A stretch of DNA of 58,745 nt from an uncultured Acinetobacter sp. (GCF_943914805.1 NZ_CALUDM010000006.1:1-58745), one strand, 5' to 3'. Positions 35,274 to 44,679 are shown, counted from the first letter of the stretch. Notes: generated from the letters alone by a model not told the origin. Made by a program: numbers and translations.

Positions 35274-35303
35274 AAAAAAGACCTCAATCATGAGGTCTTT
35301 TTT
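35274..35303. terminator. Bidirectional terminator between unknown gene and crbR
   Basis: AAAAAAGACCTCA (35274-35286), ATCA, TGAGGTCTTTTTT (35291-35303). Symmetric A and T runs let it end both convergent genes. Confidence 0.92.
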
Positions 35304-35322
35304 ATTAATTATTTTCAATATC

Positions 35323-35976
35323 TTAAACTTTCTTTTCTTCAATATTCAATGCATTGATTGCCAATACAGCTTGTGTACGATTTTGCACACCGAGTTTACG
35401 GAAAATCGCAGTGACATGCGCTTTGATCGTTGCTTCAGAAACCTCAAGTTCATAAGCAATTTGCTTATTCAATAAACCTTCAGCCACCATCATCAAGACA
35501 CGGAATTGTTGTGGTGTGAGTGATTGAATACGTTCTGCCAATGCCGTTTCATCTGCTGCACGTGGATCAAAATTCATATTCGCTGCAGGTAAATTTGGAG
35601 GTAACCAAATATCACCATCTAGAACTTGACGAATTGCTTCACCGATATGACTTGGATGCGCAGATTTAGGAATATAGCCCATCGCACCATGTGCGATTGC
35701 ACGCTGAATAATCGATGCGTCTTCATGTGCTGAAACCACAATAATTGGAAGCGCAGGATATTGCGCACGAACATGTACCAATGCAGAGAAACCCGAAGCA
35801 CCCGGTAAGTTTAAATCCAATAAGACAAGATCTGGTTCTGGACCATTTTCCAAGCGTTCATAAAATTCATTTACAGCCGCAGTTTCACTAATTTGAGCCT
35901 GTGGCAAACTATAACGAACCGCCTGAATTAATGCATGGCGAAACAGTGGGTGATCATCAACGATTAAAATATTCAT
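35323..35976 (-). CDS. crbR: LuxR/NarL-type response regulator CrbR
   Basis: The 217-residue regulator has an N-terminal receiver with acidic DD at 7-8, phospho-aspartate near residue 55 (LVLLDLNLPG) and the lysine in PKSAHP. A C-terminal LuxR helix-turn-helix follows (LTPQQFRVLMMVAEG through IAYELEVSEATIKAHVTAIFRKLG). By domain type and by closeness to crbS, yjcH-actP and acs it is the CrbR/ErdR partner of the acetate switch. It is convergent with the unknown gene at 34483. The identification depends on context; other NarL-type regulators share this architecture. Confidence 0.82.
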   Translation of the reverse strand: MNILIVDDHPLFRHALIQAVRYSLPQAQISETAAVNEFYERLENGPEPDLVLLDLNLPGASGFSALVHVRAQYPALPIIVVSAHEDASIIQRAIAHGAMGYIPKSAHPSHIGEAIRQVLDGDIWLPPNLPAANMNFDPRAADETALAERIQSLTPQQFRVLMMVAEGLLNKQIAYELEVSEATIKAHVTAIFRKLGVQNRTQAVLAINALNIEEKKV

Positions 35977-36353
35977 AAGCGAAGCGAGAGATCTCTAGCA
36001 CAGTACTTTCATTCTAACCGCACTACTGCTATTTAGGATACGTAAATATTCACGAATTTTGGATATTTTGTCTGCATTGGCTCAAATCCCCTAAAGTTTT
36101 TAAGCTATTTATTCAATTTAAGATTTAAATATCATTTTTAAATATAAAATAAAGATATAAAAATGAATTACTTATTTAATTTTATAATATATTTTAGCTT
36201 CAATAACTTAAAGAATTTATACAATCATTATTCAACCGATTTTAGGTTTATCTTAAAAACTGATAATCAATCTGTTTTTGCTTATTTTACAAGGCTGTCT
36301 GCAATATAGATTAATAAATGGTATTCCGAGATTAATTTGATTAGGTTGCCAAA
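35977..36353. other. Intergenic region between crbR and msuE
   Basis: This 377-bp AT-rich stretch contains the divergent promoters of crbR and msuE. No ACGACCAAAG element, terminator or repeat was found in it. Confidence 0.5.
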
Positions 36354-37091
36354 ATGTCTATTTTCACTCAACAAAAACCACTGAATATCGTTGCTGTTTC
36401 AGGAGGGTTAAATAATCCATCCAAAACAGAAAGTCTGGTTCAAGCCATTATTGACGAGCTTGGTCAAGCGACTCCGATTCATGTGCATTTTATTAAATTT
36501 AGCGAAATAGGACAGCTATTGGGAGGCGCAATTTATCGCAATCAACTTCCACAGCGTGTACAAGATGATTTAGCAGCTGTCGAAGCGGCTGATGCTTTAA
36601 TCGTAGGCACCCCTGTGTACCGTGCTTCATTCACAGGCTTATTTAAACATTTCTTTGACTTTGTTGAACAAACTGCCTTAGTTGATGTCCCTGTATTGCT
36701 TGCTGCTTCTGGTGGTAGTGATCGTCATGCCCTAGTCCTAGAACATCAATTGCGTCCTTTATTTAGCTTTTTCCAAGCACAGACTTTACCAATTGGCGTG
36801 TATGCAACGGATCGTGATTTCACGCCAGAATACACCATCAAAAGTGAACATATTCAAGACCGTATTACTTTAGCTGTGGCACGTGCTTTGCCTATTTTAG
36901 AATGGGCACCTGCCAAAGGTCAGCGTGCAGAAGTTGTGAAAGCAAAGACACAACAAGCCAATCAAAACTTAGGCATTAACAAACAAATTGAACAAGACGA
37001 AGTGCTTCCTTCTGCTGCTGTTCCAAACTTGGATGCTGCCGAAAGTCGCTTACATGCCAAAGTCAAAACCCCACAATCTCAAGTTGCTTAG
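36354..37091 (+). CDS. msuE: NADPH-dependent FMN reductase MsuE
   Basis: The 245-residue flavodoxin-like reductase has the NADPH_FMN_red pattern: SGGLNNPSKTESL near the N-terminus, then GTPVYRASFTGLFKHFFD and ASGGSDRHALVLEHQLRPLF. It supplies reduced FMN to two-component monooxygenases of organosulfur use. The following gene sfnG is such a monooxygenase, 44 bp downstream on the same strand, so the pair forms an operon for sulfone/sulfonate sulfur. About 45 residues after the domain are a Q/A/E-rich tail of unknown role. Expression is probably raised by sulfate limitation, as in Pseudomonas. Confidence 0.92.
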   Translation: MSIFTQQKPLNIVAVSGGLNNPSKTESLVQAIIDELGQATPIHVHFIKFSEIGQLLGGAIYRNQLPQRVQDDLAAVEAADALIVGTPVYRASFTGLFKHFFDFVEQTALVDVPVLLAASGGSDRHALVLEHQLRPLFSFFQAQTLPIGVYATDRDFTPEYTIKSEHIQDRITLAVARALPILEWAPAKGQRAEVVKAKTQQANQNLGINKQIEQDEVLPSAAVPNLDAAESRLHAKVKTPQSQVA

Positions 37092-37135
37092 TCGCAATCA
37101 CTTATTGATAGATAATAAAAATAGAGGATTTGAGT

Positions 37136-38257
37136 ATGTCGCAATATCAAACAGCAATAAATAATGAAGCGATTAAATTTGCGTATTGGGTACCCAATGT
37201 CAGTGGTGGCTTGGTCGTCAGCAATGTAGAACAGCGTACAGATTGGAGTTATGACTACAATGTACGCTTGGCGCAAACTGCTGAACAAAATGGCTTTGAA
37301 TATGCGCTCACTCAAATCCGTTTTACTGCAGGTTACGGCGCTGAAAATCAGCATGAATCAGTCAGTTTTAGTCATGCTCTTTTAGCGAAGACCGAAAAAT
37401 TAAAAGTGATCGCTGCAATCCTTCCCGGCCCTTGGAAACCTGCACTGGCTGCGAAGCAATTGGCGACGATTGATTATCTCACTCAAGGTCGGGTTGCAAT
37501 AAACGTGGTGAGTGGTTGGTTTCGTGGTGAATTTGATGCGATTGGTGAACCTTGGCCAGAGCATGATGAACGCTATGTTCGTTCAGAAGAATTTATTCGT
37601 ACCTTAAAAGGAATTTGGACGACAGACAATTACAGCTTTGATGGAAAATATTATCAATTTAAAGACTACACCTTAAAACCGAAACCCATTCAAAAACCAC
37701 ATATCGAAGTTTTTCAAGGTGGTAGCTCACGTGCGGCACGTGATATGGCTTCACGTGTTTCAGATTGGTACTTCACCAATGGCAACTCAGTTGATGAGCT
37801 AAAAAAACAGATTGATGACATTCGTGAGAAAGCCAAGGCCAATGGTCATACAGTAAAAATTGGTGTGAATGCGTTCATTATTGCTCGTGATACAGAAGAA
37901 GAAGCTAAACAAGTTTTACAAACCATTATTGATGGTGCAAATGTAGAAGCAGTCAATGCCTTTGGTGATGCAACTCGTGAAGCAGGTGCTGCATCGAAGG
38001 AAGGCGAAGGTAACTGGGCAAAATCAACTTTCGAAGACTTAGTGCAATACAATGATGGCTTTAAAACCAATTTGATTGGTACGCCACAACAAATTGCTGA
38101 GCGTATTGTAGAACTCAAAAATGTCGGTGTAGATTTAATCCTGTCAGGTTTTCTACATTTTATTGAAGAAGTTGAATATTTTGGTGAAAAAGTACTGCCT
38201 TTGGTTCGAAAATTAGAAGAGGCTCAGCAGAATCAAATTGTTGCTAAATCGGCTTAA
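37136..38257 (+). CDS. sfnG: Dimethylsulfone monooxygenase SfnG
   Basis: The 373-residue FMNH2-dependent monooxygenase of the bacterial luciferase family converts dimethylsulfone to methanesulfinate, using reduced flavin from MsuE. Family features are FAYWVPNVSGGLVVSN at the start, the central NVVSGWFRGEFDAIGEPW with the flavin-binding segment, and FQGGSSRAARDMASR. The start is ATG 37136 with AGAGGA eight bases before it; the TTG two codons upstream is unlikely. It follows msuE in the same operon and ends at a short terminator whose right half recurs at 39900. Confidence 0.93.
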   Translation: MSQYQTAINNEAIKFAYWVPNVSGGLVVSNVEQRTDWSYDYNVRLAQTAEQNGFEYALTQIRFTAGYGAENQHESVSFSHALLAKTEKLKVIAAILPGPWKPALAAKQLATIDYLTQGRVAINVVSGWFRGEFDAIGEPWPEHDERYVRSEEFIRTLKGIWTTDNYSFDGKYYQFKDYTLKPKPIQKPHIEVFQGGSSRAARDMASRVSDWYFTNGNSVDELKKQIDDIREKAKANGHTVKIGVNAFIIARDTEEEAKQVLQTIIDGANVEAVNAFGDATREAGAASKEGEGNWAKSTFEDLVQYNDGFKTNLIGTPQQIAERIVELKNVGVDLILSGFLHFIEEVEYFGEKVLPLVRKLEEAQQNQIVAKSA

Positions 38258-38311
38258 TACATGGTTCAGCGAAAACAACAATAAATAATTAATTAAAATG
38301 TTTTAGACCTT

Positions 38312-38342
38312 TCCCTCTTGACTCGGCTTGAGGGATTTTTTT
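38312..38342 (+). terminator. Terminator of msuE-sfnG
   Basis: TCCCTC and GAGGGA pair across a 12-base loop and seven T follow. The right part, CTCGGCTTGAGGGATTT (38322-38338), is repeated exactly at 39900-39916. Confidence 0.7.
38322..38338 (+). repeat. Left 17-bp direct repeat flanking the ADC gene
   Basis: CTCGGCTTGAGGGATTT, part of the sfnG terminator, with an exact copy at 39900-39916 on the other side of the beta-lactamase gene. Confidence 0.9.
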
Positions 38343-38571
38343 AGCATAAATAAAAAGTATTGCGACATAATTCAAATCAGATACAAAAAACACTATTCTG
38401 TCCATGTGAGTCTCTCTTACATCCCACACATTCAAATAAATTTTAACGATTTGTTTTATTTAATTATTTATTGAGTTTTCCTATACATATACTCAACAAC
38501 ATCAATCTTGGAAAAACTTTCTTGCAACCTTAAAATAATCCCTTTTTGTAGCATAAGTGGAAAAAGTAGGT

Positions 38572-39735
38572 ATGGTATTTTTAAATAAAACAAAAACGAT
38601 ATTTTACTTCTTCATCGGTAGTATCGGATTTACGACTTATGCCAATGCAACACCTGCAACGCCTATAAAAGTTGAAACTGCAATAAATACAGCATTTCAG
38701 CCACTCATGAAAAATTATGCAGTGCCTGGTATGGCAATAGGTGTTTTGTATAACGGAAAAAGTTATGAAAAATACTACGGCATACAATCATTTGCCAATG
38801 CGAAAGCAGTAAATAAAAATACCCTGTTTGAATTAGGCTCAGTCAGTAAAATATTTACTGCAACAGCAGGAACCTATGCACAAAATCTAGGTAAGCTTTC
38901 TCTTCAAGACCATCCTGGGAAATATTTCCCCGCATTAAAAAATTCAGAAATAAATAAAGTAACGCTCTTAGAATTGGCGACCTACACCAGCGGTAATCTT
39001 CCTTTACAATTTCCTGAGCAAATAAAAACAGATGCGCAAATACTCCAATATTTTCAAAATTGGAAAGTTAAAAATCCTATTGGTCAATATCGACAATATT
39101 CTAATCCAAGCATAGGACTATTCGGTGAAGCAACGGCTAAAGCCATGAACATGCCTTTTTCCACATTATTAGAGCAAGTGATCTTCCCCAAACTAGAACT
39201 CCAACATACCTATGTTCAAGTTCCTAAAGCACAACAAGGCAACTATGCCTTTGGTTATAATCAAAATAATCAGCCACTTCGAGTCACTGCTGGCGCTTTT
39301 GATGCTCAAGCCTATGGTGTGAAATCTAGCCTACCTGACATGCTACATTTTTTAAATTTAAACTTAAATCCAGATCAAGCCAAAGCAACGATTAAACCCG
39401 CAATTGTAGCAACACATACAGGTTACTTTAAAATGGATGGTATGATCCAAGCGCTTGGCTGGGAATCATTCAACTATCCAGCCACACTAAACACGCTATT
39501 AGAGAGCAATTCTGATCGTGTTGTGATGCAATCCAACTTTGTAGAAAAAACCATGGTGAATACCGGTTCGAGAGTATTCCATAAAACAGGCTCTACCAAT
39601 GGTTTTGGAACATATCTCATTTATATTCCACAAGAAAACTTTGGCTTGGTCATGTTAATGAATAAAAAAGTTCCCAATGCTGAGCGGATTAAAGCAGCCT
39701 ATGAAGTGCTCAATACCTTGAAACGAAGACCTTGA
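38572..39735 (+). CDS. ampC: Class C beta-lactamase, ADC-like
   Basis: From ATG 38572 the protein has 387 residues with a signal peptide ending near ANA-T. Class C motifs are complete: SVSK at 90-93, YSN at 176-178 and KTG at 338-340. Length and local sequence (NTLFELGSVSKIFTATAG, RVFHKTGSTNGFG) match the Acinetobacter-derived cephalosporinases (ADC). It hydrolyses cephalosporins in the periplasm. No ampR regulator lies beside it, as usual in Acinetobacter. A GTG five codons upstream is an alternative start. Exact 17-bp direct repeats lie on both sides of the gene, suggesting the segment was inserted or duplicated. Confidence 0.93.
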   Translation: MVFLNKTKTIFYFFIGSIGFTTYANATPATPIKVETAINTAFQPLMKNYAVPGMAIGVLYNGKSYEKYYGIQSFANAKAVNKNTLFELGSVSKIFTATAGTYAQNLGKLSLQDHPGKYFPALKNSEINKVTLLELATYTSGNLPLQFPEQIKTDAQILQYFQNWKVKNPIGQYRQYSNPSIGLFGEATAKAMNMPFSTLLEQVIFPKLELQHTYVQVPKAQQGNYAFGYNQNNQPLRVTAGAFDAQAYGVKSSLPDMLHFLNLNLNPDQAKATIKPAIVATHTGYFKMDGMIQALGWESFNYPATLNTLLESNSDRVVMQSNFVEKTMVNTGSRVFHKTGSTNGFGTYLIYIPQENFGLVMLMNKKVPNAERIKAAYEVLNTLKRRP

Positions 39736-40089
39736 AGCAAAAATCTTGAAACAAAAATTTAAAAAAAAAATCAAATCCTTGATGCTGAGACACTCCAGAT
39801 CTCACTACGCATTTGCTTTTTGCATGATTTATTACACATAAGTATCTATTAGATGACTACATCAAGATCACTTGAATGGGTAAAAACTAATTGTATGCGC
39901 TCGGCTTGAGGGATTTATTGGTTTGGAGATTATCTCATCCTGAAATCATCTATTCACTGGACTTTTTATATCTACAATAACTTAATTTTATGCAGTTTAA
40001 TTTTCTATAGACACTCCATTACTTCTTATCAATAATGCTTTATTCAGAACATTCAAAATGATTAAAACGGAAAAGGATTAAAATAAAAT
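39736..40089. other. Intergenic region after the ADC gene
   Basis: A 354-bp AT-rich region holding the right 17-bp direct repeat at 39900-39916. No hairpin with T-run follows the beta-lactamase. The promoter of the LD-carboxypeptidase gene should lie in its right half. Confidence 0.5.
39900..39916 (+). repeat. Right 17-bp direct repeat flanking the ADC gene
   Basis: Exact copy of 38322-38338. Here the left arm of the terminator hairpin is missing and only three T follow, so it looks like a severed terminator half. Confidence 0.9.
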
Positions 40090-41127
40090 ATGCATATACG
40101 CTTTCCTCCCAAACTCGTAGCAGGTGATTTAATTGCAATTACTGCACCTTCCACAGGTGTTCCAGTTGCATTACATCCTCGCTTAGATCTCGCAATTAAA
40201 GCTTTGGAAGAAAAGGGCTTTAAAGTGATAGAGGGATGTTGTCTACGCTCTGTAAATAAAAATAAAAGTGCCGATAAAATATTACGTGCAGAAGAACTCA
40301 CGCGCTTTCTCACTGACCCAGAGGTTAAGGCAATTCTGCCACCTTGGGGAGGTGAATTAGCGATGGAATTACTGGAACTGATTGACTTCAAAGCGCTCGC
40401 TAAAATTGAGCCAAAATGGTTTTCGGGATTTTCAGATATCAGCACCTTACATATCCCCATGACCACTATTTCAGGTTGGGCAACATTGCATGGCCCGAAT
40501 TTAATGGAACTTGCAGCACAGCCATTAGATGCGATGACGCATAAAATATGGGATGTTCTAACCTGTGATAGAGCGACGGTCATCACTCAAACATCATCAT
40601 CGTTTTATCAAAAACAAGAGAATGATTGGCTGATACATCCACAAGCGGGTTTGAATCTCACAGAGCCTACCCAATGGAAACGCCTTGATAGTAAAAGCGA
40701 TTCGATAGAGTTTAAAGGTCGATTGATAGGTGGATGCTTAGAAACGATTTCAAGATTGGCTGGGACTCAATTTGCCAATCTTCCTCAGTTCTATCAACAG
40801 CATACAAAAGATGGCGTCATTCTATATTTTGAAAGTTCAGAATTAAAACCTTGCGAACTTACAAGAACTTTACTCAGTCTTAAAATGCATGGTTGGTTTG
40901 ATGATATTTCAGGGCTGCTCATAGGTAGAAATATGGCAACTGAAATAGCAGATCCCACCCAACAAAATGCTTTTGATGCCATCCATTCCGTTTTAAGTGA
41001 TTTGAATATACCTGTGCTTTACGATGTTGATATTGGGCATGTTCCTCCACAACTATCCATAGTCAATGGAACGATTGCACACGTTGAATTTAACCAAAGT
41101 GGTAGCACTATTCATCAATATTTATAG
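40090..41127 (+). CDS. S66-family LD-carboxypeptidase
   Basis: The 345-residue protein belongs to the S66 serine peptidases (LdcA / MccF). The Ser-Glu-His triad is visible as FSGFSDIST (nucleophile Ser near residue 117), FESSELKP (Glu) and DIGHVPPQ (His). LdcA enzymes remove the terminal D-alanine from murein tetrapeptides in the cytoplasm during cell-wall recycling, while MccF relatives cleave microcin C-like amides. The opening LVAGDLIAITAPSTGVP and the PPWGGELAMELLE motif fit both. It follows the class C beta-lactamase and precedes acs convergently. I cannot decide between recycling and resistance roles. Confidence 0.88.
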   Translation: MHIRFPPKLVAGDLIAITAPSTGVPVALHPRLDLAIKALEEKGFKVIEGCCLRSVNKNKSADKILRAEELTRFLTDPEVKAILPPWGGELAMELLELIDFKALAKIEPKWFSGFSDISTLHIPMTTISGWATLHGPNLMELAAQPLDAMTHKIWDVLTCDRATVITQTSSSFYQKQENDWLIHPQAGLNLTEPTQWKRLDSKSDSIEFKGRLIGGCLETISRLAGTQFANLPQFYQQHTKDGVILYFESSELKPCELTRTLLSLKMHGWFDDISGLLIGRNMATEIADPTQQNAFDAIHSVLSDLNIPVLYDVDIGHVPPQLSIVNGTIAHVEFNQSGSTIHQYL

Positions 41128-41202
41128 AGTTATTTGTAGAGTTTATAAATAGTGTTCCGTTCCAAATGAAGTTGTTAAAAATTTTAAATTCCTTTATCAA
41201 AC

Positions 41203-41232
41203 AAAAACCCAATCAAATTTGATTGGGTTTTT
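41203..41232. terminator. Bidirectional terminator between S66 peptidase and acs
   Basis: AAAAACCCAATCAAA (41203-41217) and its complete complement TTTGATTGGGTTTTT (41218-41232) form a perfect 30-bp palindrome with A and T runs, ending both convergent genes. Confidence 0.93.
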
Positions 41233-41255
41233 ACACGATTATTCAGCTTATCGAT

Positions 41256-43199
41256 TTAGCTATTTGCCTTCACTTCGGCAATCAACTGATCCACAACACC
41301 CGGATCTGCCAATGTTGAAGTATCCCCTAAACTATCCAATTCACTTGCCGCAATTTTTCTCAAAATACGACGCATGATTTTACCTGAACGCGTTTTCGGT
41401 AAAGCAGGTGCCCAATAAATTGCATCTGGTGTTGCGACAGGACCTAACACTTTACGCACCCATGCGACCAATTCCTTACGCAGTTCTTCAGTTTCAGCCT
41501 CACCTGCTTGTAAAGTGACATAAGCCGCAATGCCCTGTCCTTTAATCTCATGTGGCATACCCACCACAGCAGATTCAGCGACTTTTTCATGTGCCACCAA
41601 TGCACTTTCAATTTCAGCCGTACCTAAACGGTGACCCGATACATTCAGGACATCATCCACTCGTCCTGTGATCCAGTAATACCCATCCTTATCTCGTCGT
41701 GCACCATCACCAGTAAAATAAGTACCTGGATAAGTTGAAAAATACGCTTCAATAAATCGTTCTGGATCACCCCAAATCGTACGCATTTGCCCCGGCCAAG
41801 AATCTTTAATAATCAGATTACCTTCTGTTGCACCCTCTAATTCCTTACCATCAGCATCAACCAAAGCAGGTTGAATACCAAAGAATGGACGAGTTGCCGA
41901 ACCCGGTTTCAATGGTGTTGCACCTGGCAATGGTGAAATTAAAATACCACCCGTTTCAGTTTGCCACCATGTATCCACAATCGGACAACGACTTTCACCC
42001 ACCACGGTGTAGTACCAATTCCATGCTTCGGGGTTAATCGGCTCACCGACTGAACCCAGTAGGCGTAAACTACTACGATCACTTTCACGTACAAAAGCAT
42101 CACCTTCACGCATCATGGCGCGAATGGCTGTAGGAGCAGTATAGAGAATAGTAATATTATGTTTATCAACAATATGCCCTGTACGTGCCCACGTTGGATA
42201 CTGCGGAATACCTTCTGACATCACCGTGGTTGTACCATTCGATAATGGCCCATATAGCACATAGGAGTGTCCTGTAATCCAGCCGACATCTGCTGTACAC
42301 CAAAACACATCATCCTGTTTAATATCAAAAACTTCACGGAATGTCGTATTCACATACGTCAGATATCCACCAGTGGTATGTAACACCCCTTTAGGCTTGC
42401 CTGTAGAACCAGAAGTATAAAGAATGAATAATGGATCTTCCGCATTCATTGCTTCAGGTGGGCAGATGTCAGTCACCGTCATGATTTCCATGTGATACCA
42501 CAGATCACGACCCTCTTTCATCGTGATTGGATGCCCTGTCCGATGCACCACAATCATTTTCTCGACAGAAGCTGTTCCATCCAGTGCTAAAGCGGCATCC
42601 ACATTTTCTTTGAGAGGAATAGTTTTTCCACCACGCATTCCCTGATCAGCGGTAATCACTAATTTGGCTTGACTATCGTCAATACGACTTGCCAAAGAAT
42701 CTGGTGAGAAACCACCAAAAACCACACAATGCACAGCACCAATTCGGGTACATGCCAACATGGCAATCGCAGCCTCAGGAATCATTGGCATATACAAAAT
42801 AACGCGATCACCCTTACCAATCCCATTCTTTTTCAAGACATTGGCAAAACGGCAAACTTCATCATGTAGTTCTTCAAATGAAATAATTTTGTGGCGGGAT
42901 GGATGATCACCTTCCCAAATGATTGCAGGCTTGAGCGGATGTTCTTTTAAATGACGATCTAAACAGTTGGCGCTGACATTGAGTTCACCATCCGCGAACC
43001 ATTCTATTTTAAAGTTGTCTTTGTCAAAGCTCGTATTTTTAACTTGGCTAAAGGGCTTAATCCATTCGAGCTTTTTTGCAGCCTCTGCCCAAAAAGTATC
43101 TGGGTCATCTACTGACTGCTGATAACGTTCAAAATACTCTTGTTCATTGGTCCTTGCGGTTTTAACAAATTGTTCAGGAACTGGATAAATTTCATTCAT
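41256..43199 (-). CDS. acs: Acetyl-CoA synthetase
   Basis: The 647-residue enzyme makes acetyl-CoA from acetate, ATP and CoA through acetyl-AMP. Visible are the P-loop YTSGSTGKPKG, WWQTETGG, the YFTGDGARRDKDGYYWITGR stretch (A7/A8) and the C-terminal acetylatable lysine in PKTRSGKIMRRILRK. I start at ATG 43199 (AAGGA about nine bases before), giving MNEIYPVPEQF, rather than eight codons upstream. Expression is probably under CrbSR: the 10-mer ACGACCAAAG, 112 bp upstream, also occurs before yjcH-actP. With ActP it completes high-affinity acetate use. Confidence 0.97.
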   Translation of the reverse strand: MNEIYPVPEQFVKTARTNEQEYFERYQQSVDDPDTFWAEAAKKLEWIKPFSQVKNTSFDKDNFKIEWFADGELNVSANCLDRHLKEHPLKPAIIWEGDHPSRHKIISFEELHDEVCRFANVLKKNGIGKGDRVILYMPMIPEAAIAMLACTRIGAVHCVVFGGFSPDSLASRIDDSQAKLVITADQGMRGGKTIPLKENVDAALALDGTASVEKMIVVHRTGHPITMKEGRDLWYHMEIMTVTDICPPEAMNAEDPLFILYTSGSTGKPKGVLHTTGGYLTYVNTTFREVFDIKQDDVFWCTADVGWITGHSYVLYGPLSNGTTTVMSEGIPQYPTWARTGHIVDKHNITILYTAPTAIRAMMREGDAFVRESDRSSLRLLGSVGEPINPEAWNWYYTVVGESRCPIVDTWWQTETGGILISPLPGATPLKPGSATRPFFGIQPALVDADGKELEGATEGNLIIKDSWPGQMRTIWGDPERFIEAYFSTYPGTYFTGDGARRDKDGYYWITGRVDDVLNVSGHRLGTAEIESALVAHEKVAESAVVGMPHEIKGQGIAAYVTLQAGEAETEELRKELVAWVRKVLGPVATPDAIYWAPALPKTRSGKIMRRILRKIAASELDSLGDTSTLADPGVVDQLIAEVKANS

Positions 43200-43692
43200 A
43201 GTTCTGCTTCCTTGATTTGTCATCTCATCATGAGATATATGCCTACGTTCTTGATTTTATTACTTGCATGTACTCAGTATTACGATAGCGCATTTTGTAT
43301 AACAATTGTGCTTTGGTCGTAGACGCAAGATTCACTTTAACCATCCGCATGGACTGAGTCATTTGCAAAAACATTCGTATTTTCAATATTTATGCCGTTT
43401 TTTTGATCTTATAATGTGTCGCGTATAGTGCCTATGACTTTTGTCAGAAAAATACATTTTCTTACCGAAATCCTTCAACTTGACAACATAACCAAGCAAG
43501 TTCAGGAATTTTCTAACTTTTTATAAAAATGAATGAAATAAATACAACAAATGCTGTATCTCTATCTTGAGAATGTTTGCGCTAATCCTATAGTTTTATT
43601 GTGAAATTTCCAATCTATGAAATTCTGTAATCAATGCTTAACTTCTTAGAAATTTCAGGCAAAATACCACGATTATTTTATTGGATATTGTT
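43200..43692. other. Divergent intergenic region acs / mscS-like
   Basis: About 490 bp containing the acs promoter region with the ACGACCAAAG element and a TGAGTCA heptamer, and the promoter of the MscS gene. No frame, repeat or terminator is seen. Confidence 0.55.
43311..43320 (-). promoter_or_regulatory. Shared 10-mer ACGACCAAAG, candidate CrbR site (acs promoter)
   Basis: Same orientation relative to acs as the copy at 30463-30472 is to yjcH, and 112 bp from the start codon compared with 102 bp there. A -10-like TATACA lies nine bases downstream of it. Confidence 0.45.
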
Positions 43693-44679
43693 GTGGCTGA
43701 AGAAGTAAATAAATTAAGTGAGGTCGCACAAGATACGACTCAATTACTCCATTCTGCGGGTGAAAAAACTGCAAGAACTGTGATTGAACATACGGCAAAA
43801 TATAACGATGCCTATACCACCATCGATAAAATTATCGATAGTTTTTGGCAGCGTGTCCCTTATTTTTGTATTGCACTCGCAGTATTGGTCATCTTTTGGT
43901 TATTATCCAAAGTATTTAAATTCTTTGTTCGTAAAACCTTAGAAAACCGTTCATATACTCGCCAAAACCTCGTGTTGGTTTTAAACCGTGTCGGAAGTAC
44001 TTTTATTATTTTCTTCGGTTTCCTCATTGCCATGGTCATTGCCATTCCTGGCTTTACCCCAGGTCAATTGATGAGTGCTTTGGGTATTGGTTCAGTCGCT
44101 ATTGGTTTTGCATTTAAAGATATTTTCCAAAATATGTTGTCTGGTGTACTGATTCTTTTGGGTGAACCCTTCAAAATTGGTGATGACATCATTGTCAACA
44201 GTATGGAAGGTACGGTTGAAGATATTCAAATTCGTGCTACTTTTTTACGCTCGTATGATGGTCGCCGTATTGTCATTCCCAATGCAACTGTCTATACCAG
44301 TCCAGTCACAGTAAACACAGCTTATCAGCGTCGTCGTTGTGAGTTTGTTGTGGGTATTGGTTATGAGGATGATGAACAAAGAGCCAAAAATATTATTACG
44401 GCAATTTTAGATAAAAATCGTAACGTACTCAGTCAGCCTGCTTTTTCTGTAAATGTCAGTGCTTTAGCCGATTTCTCTGTGAATTTGACTATCCGCTGGT
44501 GGATTGATACTACAGAAACCAATATTGCTACATCTGTAAGCGAAATTCAGGCTGAAGTTAAACAAGCCTTTAATAAACAAGGGATTAATATTCCTTATCC
44601 AGTACAAGAAGTTAAAGTACATCGTGATCAAAACTTACCGTACTCGGCACCTGAAACATCAAATAAACAAACGACCTAA
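43693..44679 (+). CDS. Small-conductance mechanosensitive channel (MscS family)
   Basis: About 328 residues with an amphipathic N-terminus, three membrane helices (from about residues 55, 90 and 120) and the MscS pore helix and beta domain: LMSALGIGSVAIGFAFKDIFQN, then GEPFKIGDDIIVNSMEGTVEDIQIR. It releases solutes under hypo-osmotic stress. The start is uncertain: GTG 43693 has GGAT seven bases upstream, while TTG 43681 has no ribosome site. The last 21 bases overlap the 3' end of rsmE on the other strand. The family is certain. Confidence 0.92.
   Translation: MAEEVNKLSEVAQDTTQLLHSAGEKTARTVIEHTAKYNDAYTTIDKIIDSFWQRVPYFCIALAVLVIFWLLSKVFKFFVRKTLENRSYTRQNLVLVLNRVGSTFIIFFGFLIAMVIAIPGFTPGQLMSALGIGSVAIGFAFKDIFQNMLSGVLILLGEPFKIGDDIIVNSMEGTVEDIQIRATFLRSYDGRRIVIPNATVYTSPVTVNTAYQRRRCEFVVGIGYEDDEQRAKNIITAILDKNRNVLSQPAFSVNVSALADFSVNLTIRWWIDTTETNIATSVSEIQAEVKQAFNKQGINIPYPVQEVKVHRDQNLPYSAPETSNKQTT

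Larger units (their letters stand above)
38258..38571. other. Intergenic region between sfnG and the class C beta-lactamase
   Basis: After the sfnG terminator and the left direct repeat come about 230 AT-rich bases that should contain the beta-lactamase promoter. No ISAba-like outward promoter or ampR gene is present. Confidence 0.5.

Noticed and set aside
40062..40586. Minus-strand frame of 174 codons
   Set aside because: Antisense to the S66 peptidase, whose catalytic motifs are intact in the plus frame.
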